Shown: in pieces, positions 63,066-64,000 of the stretch
How the letters are laid out: each line of letters opens with the position of its first letter
How positions within the stretch are numbered: position 1 is the stretch's first letter
Assembly: GCA_000383715.1 (NCBI GenBank)
Contig: KB911840.1
Coordinates: forward strand, 36,207 to 100,206
Direction of reading: 5' to 3'
Length of the DNA: 64,000 nucleotides
DNA from: Verrucomicrobia bacterium SCGC AAA164-E04
GTDB lineage: Bacteria > Verrucomicrobiota > Verrucomicrobiia > Limisphaerales > AAA164-E04
Made by a program: the position numbers and the translations under genes
Notes under the pieces: model-generated
Told to the model about the DNA's origin: nothing
Databases searched by the model: none
What the model saw: the letters and a program-made list of their open reading frames with translations, nothing else

Positions 63066-63695
63066 ATGAATAATTACAAAAACCAATTCTTTTTTGCGGC
63101 TGCAGCAGCCATCACGCTGTGTTTCACTGCCTGTAATAACCCTGCCGATAATGTCAATGAAGCTGAAGTGACTTCAGCTACAGAAGAATCTACGGCTCCT
63201 GCAGACGGGAAAGCATTTGTTTCCACTGCGGATTCCAAGATCGGATTTGAAGGATCCAAGGTGACGGGGAGTCATGAAGGTGGATTTGAAACATTTACCG
63301 CCACCATTGTGGTGAAGGATGGTCAGCTGGTTCCCAATGGAACCAGTGTTGAGATCGATATGGATTCCACCTGGTCGGACAGTGAGAAATTGACAGGGCA
63401 TCTTAAAAATGCGGATTTCTTTGATGTGCCCAGTCATCCAACAACCACATTCAAGACGACGCTTATTGAAAAGGCAGATGACGTATATAATATTACCGGA
63501 AATTTCAATCTGCACGGGGTGACCAAGAGTATTACCTTTCCTGCCGAAATTCAGGTGTCAGAGACCGAAGTGAAAGTGAATGCAGAATTTTTTATCAAGC
63601 GATTCGACTTCAATATCGAATACCCGGGCAAAGCCGATAATCTCATCAGGGATGAAGTCGTGATCAAGCTGAATATTGTTGCTGTTCCCAGTTAA
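63066..63695 (+). CDS. YceI-family lipoprotein
   Basis: 209 residues. Signal peptide with lipobox FTAC (ITLCFTACNNPADN), then an acidic Thr/Ser/Glu-rich linker of about 30 residues, then the YceI lipocalin-like barrel: ADSKIGFEGSKVTGSHEGGF, VEIDMDSTWSD, LTGHLKNADFFDVPSHPTTT and FNLHGVTKSITFPA. YceI proteins bind isoprenoid or amide lipids in the periplasm. It is located alone, 195 bases from the Gfo gene. Confidence 0.88.
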   Translation: MNNYKNQFFFAAAAAITLCFTACNNPADNVNEAEVTSATEESTAPADGKAFVSTADSKIGFEGSKVTGSHEGGFETFTATIVVKDGQLVPNGTSVEIDMDSTWSDSEKLTGHLKNADFFDVPSHPTTTFKTTLIEKADDVYNITGNFNLHGVTKSITFPAEIQVSETEVKVNAEFFIKRFDFNIEYPGKADNLIRDEVVIKLNIVAVPS

Positions 63696-63750
63696 AAACT
63701 ACTCGCATCCAGTAATTTACCTTGTTAGCTTATAATCCATGATTTAACTT

Positions 63751-63798
63751 TTAAGCCAAAAGTGTCACAGAAAGTGTCACATTTTCTGACTGGCTTAA
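63751..63798. promoter_or_regulatory. Inverted and direct repeats in front of an edge gene
   Basis: An 8-bp inverted repeat, TTAAGCCA (63751-63758) and TGGCTTAA (63791-63798), encloses two direct copies of AAAGTGTCACA (63759-63769 and 63771-63781) on a 12-base period. The block ends one base before the ATG at 63800. The layout suggests an autoregulatory operator or recombinase binding sites at an element boundary. Confidence 0.55.
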
Positions 63799-63799
63799 A

Positions 63800-64000
63800 A
63801 TGAAGGAAATTAATCAACAAAAAGAAGCTGTTAAACATCAGGTAGAGCAGTCAGCGAAAAAGGTTTGGCAACAAAGAGCAATTAAAAAGCTCTATACTGA
63901 TGCCAAAGGCGTTAAAGCTAATATTGGCATTGGTAAGAATGGGAAACGCGTTACCAAGCGCTTCAAGGAAGGTTTAGAATTTGCTCAACTTTTTAAGCAG
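63800..64000 (+). CDS. N-terminal part of an unrecognised protein, cut by window edge
   Basis: 67 codons open to the edge. The peptide is strongly basic and Gln/Lys-rich (MKEINQQKEAVKHQVEQSAK, then GVKANIGIGKNGKRVTKRF). It is more AT-rich than the genes to its left. The basic start with an IGxGKNGKRxxKRF strand-like phrase could be the arm-binding domain of a tyrosine recombinase, but that is a guess. No ribosome site is seen because the repeat block occupies the leader. Confidence 0.45.
   Translation, partial: MKEINQQKEAVKHQVEQSAKKVWQQRAIKKLYTDAKGVKANIGIGKNGKRVTKRFKEGLEFAQLFKQ

Noticed and set aside
1..64000. CRISPR arrays, tRNA, rRNA
   Set aside because: No regularly spaced 25-40 base repeats, no cloverleaf-like tRNA with GTTC-type T-arm and no rRNA-like conserved stretch were seen on either strand.

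Overview
The window looks like a chromosomal segment of a PVC-superphylum bacterium, most likely a marine Verrucomicrobiota. This is inferred from gene content, because there is no rRNA or tRNA to anchor it. The supporting families are CotH-kinase/lamin-tail surface proteins, a formylglycine sulfatase, a DUF1080 glycosidase-type protein, a PVC-type haem-binding dehydrogenase with HEAT repeats and cytochrome c, a Tat-exported Gfo/Idh/MocA protein and a PmoA-like DUF6807 protein.

Layout. 1-8.7 kb is housekeeping: biotin synthesis (bioF and the start of bioA), a CNNM/CorC membrane protein, a HAD-Nudix fusion followed by folB, a TrkH potassium channel and UvrA. 9-22.5 kb is secretory and catabolic: a CotH protein with Gly/Arg/Phe-rich tracts, a sulfatase, several small membrane proteins, and a compact set of a secreted esterase, a large helical-toroid-like protein and a SASA acetylesterase suited to an acetylated polysaccharide. 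22.6-28.1 kb is one giant mosaic surface protein. 28.5-42.5 kb is an accessory zone, almost all on the minus strand. It holds short lipoproteins and membrane proteins, a sulfotransferase piece, a DUF1080 protein and a sialidase-like protein. Between them lie many remnants broken by frameshifts or stop codons: a TolB-like propeller, a SHOCT protein, a Wzz-like fragment, an acyltransferase and others.

This zone ends at 42.7-43.4 kb in the remnant of an integron integrase (IntI) that points away from it. That is the normal integron geometry. The remnant lacks its N-terminal half, is frameshifted in a G7 tract and has His in place of the catalytic Tyr. I read 28-43 kb as a possible fossil chromosomal integron, although I cannot show convincing attC repeats.

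43.3-49.9 kb returns to core functions: a second TrkH with TrkA, exonuclease III, TatD, and a divergent SMP-30 lactonase/FAH pair that suggests sugar-acid oxidation, then a DUF481 porin-like protein. 50-55.5 kb has a DUF2959 pseudogene, a strong terminator and a 1577-residue SGNH/dehydrogenase/HEAT/cytochrome c fusion. 56-61.5 kb carries an RND efflux pair and a DUF6807 protein. 61.5-64 kb has a Gfo/Idh/MocA oxidoreductase, a YceI lipoprotein and, at the edge, the start of an unrecognised AT-rich gene behind a repeat-rich leader.

Three otherwise good genes or gene remnants (giant CotH protein, integron integrase, RND pump) change frame by +1 exactly at G6-G8 runs. This may be sequencing error, slippage or mutation, and raw reads would decide.
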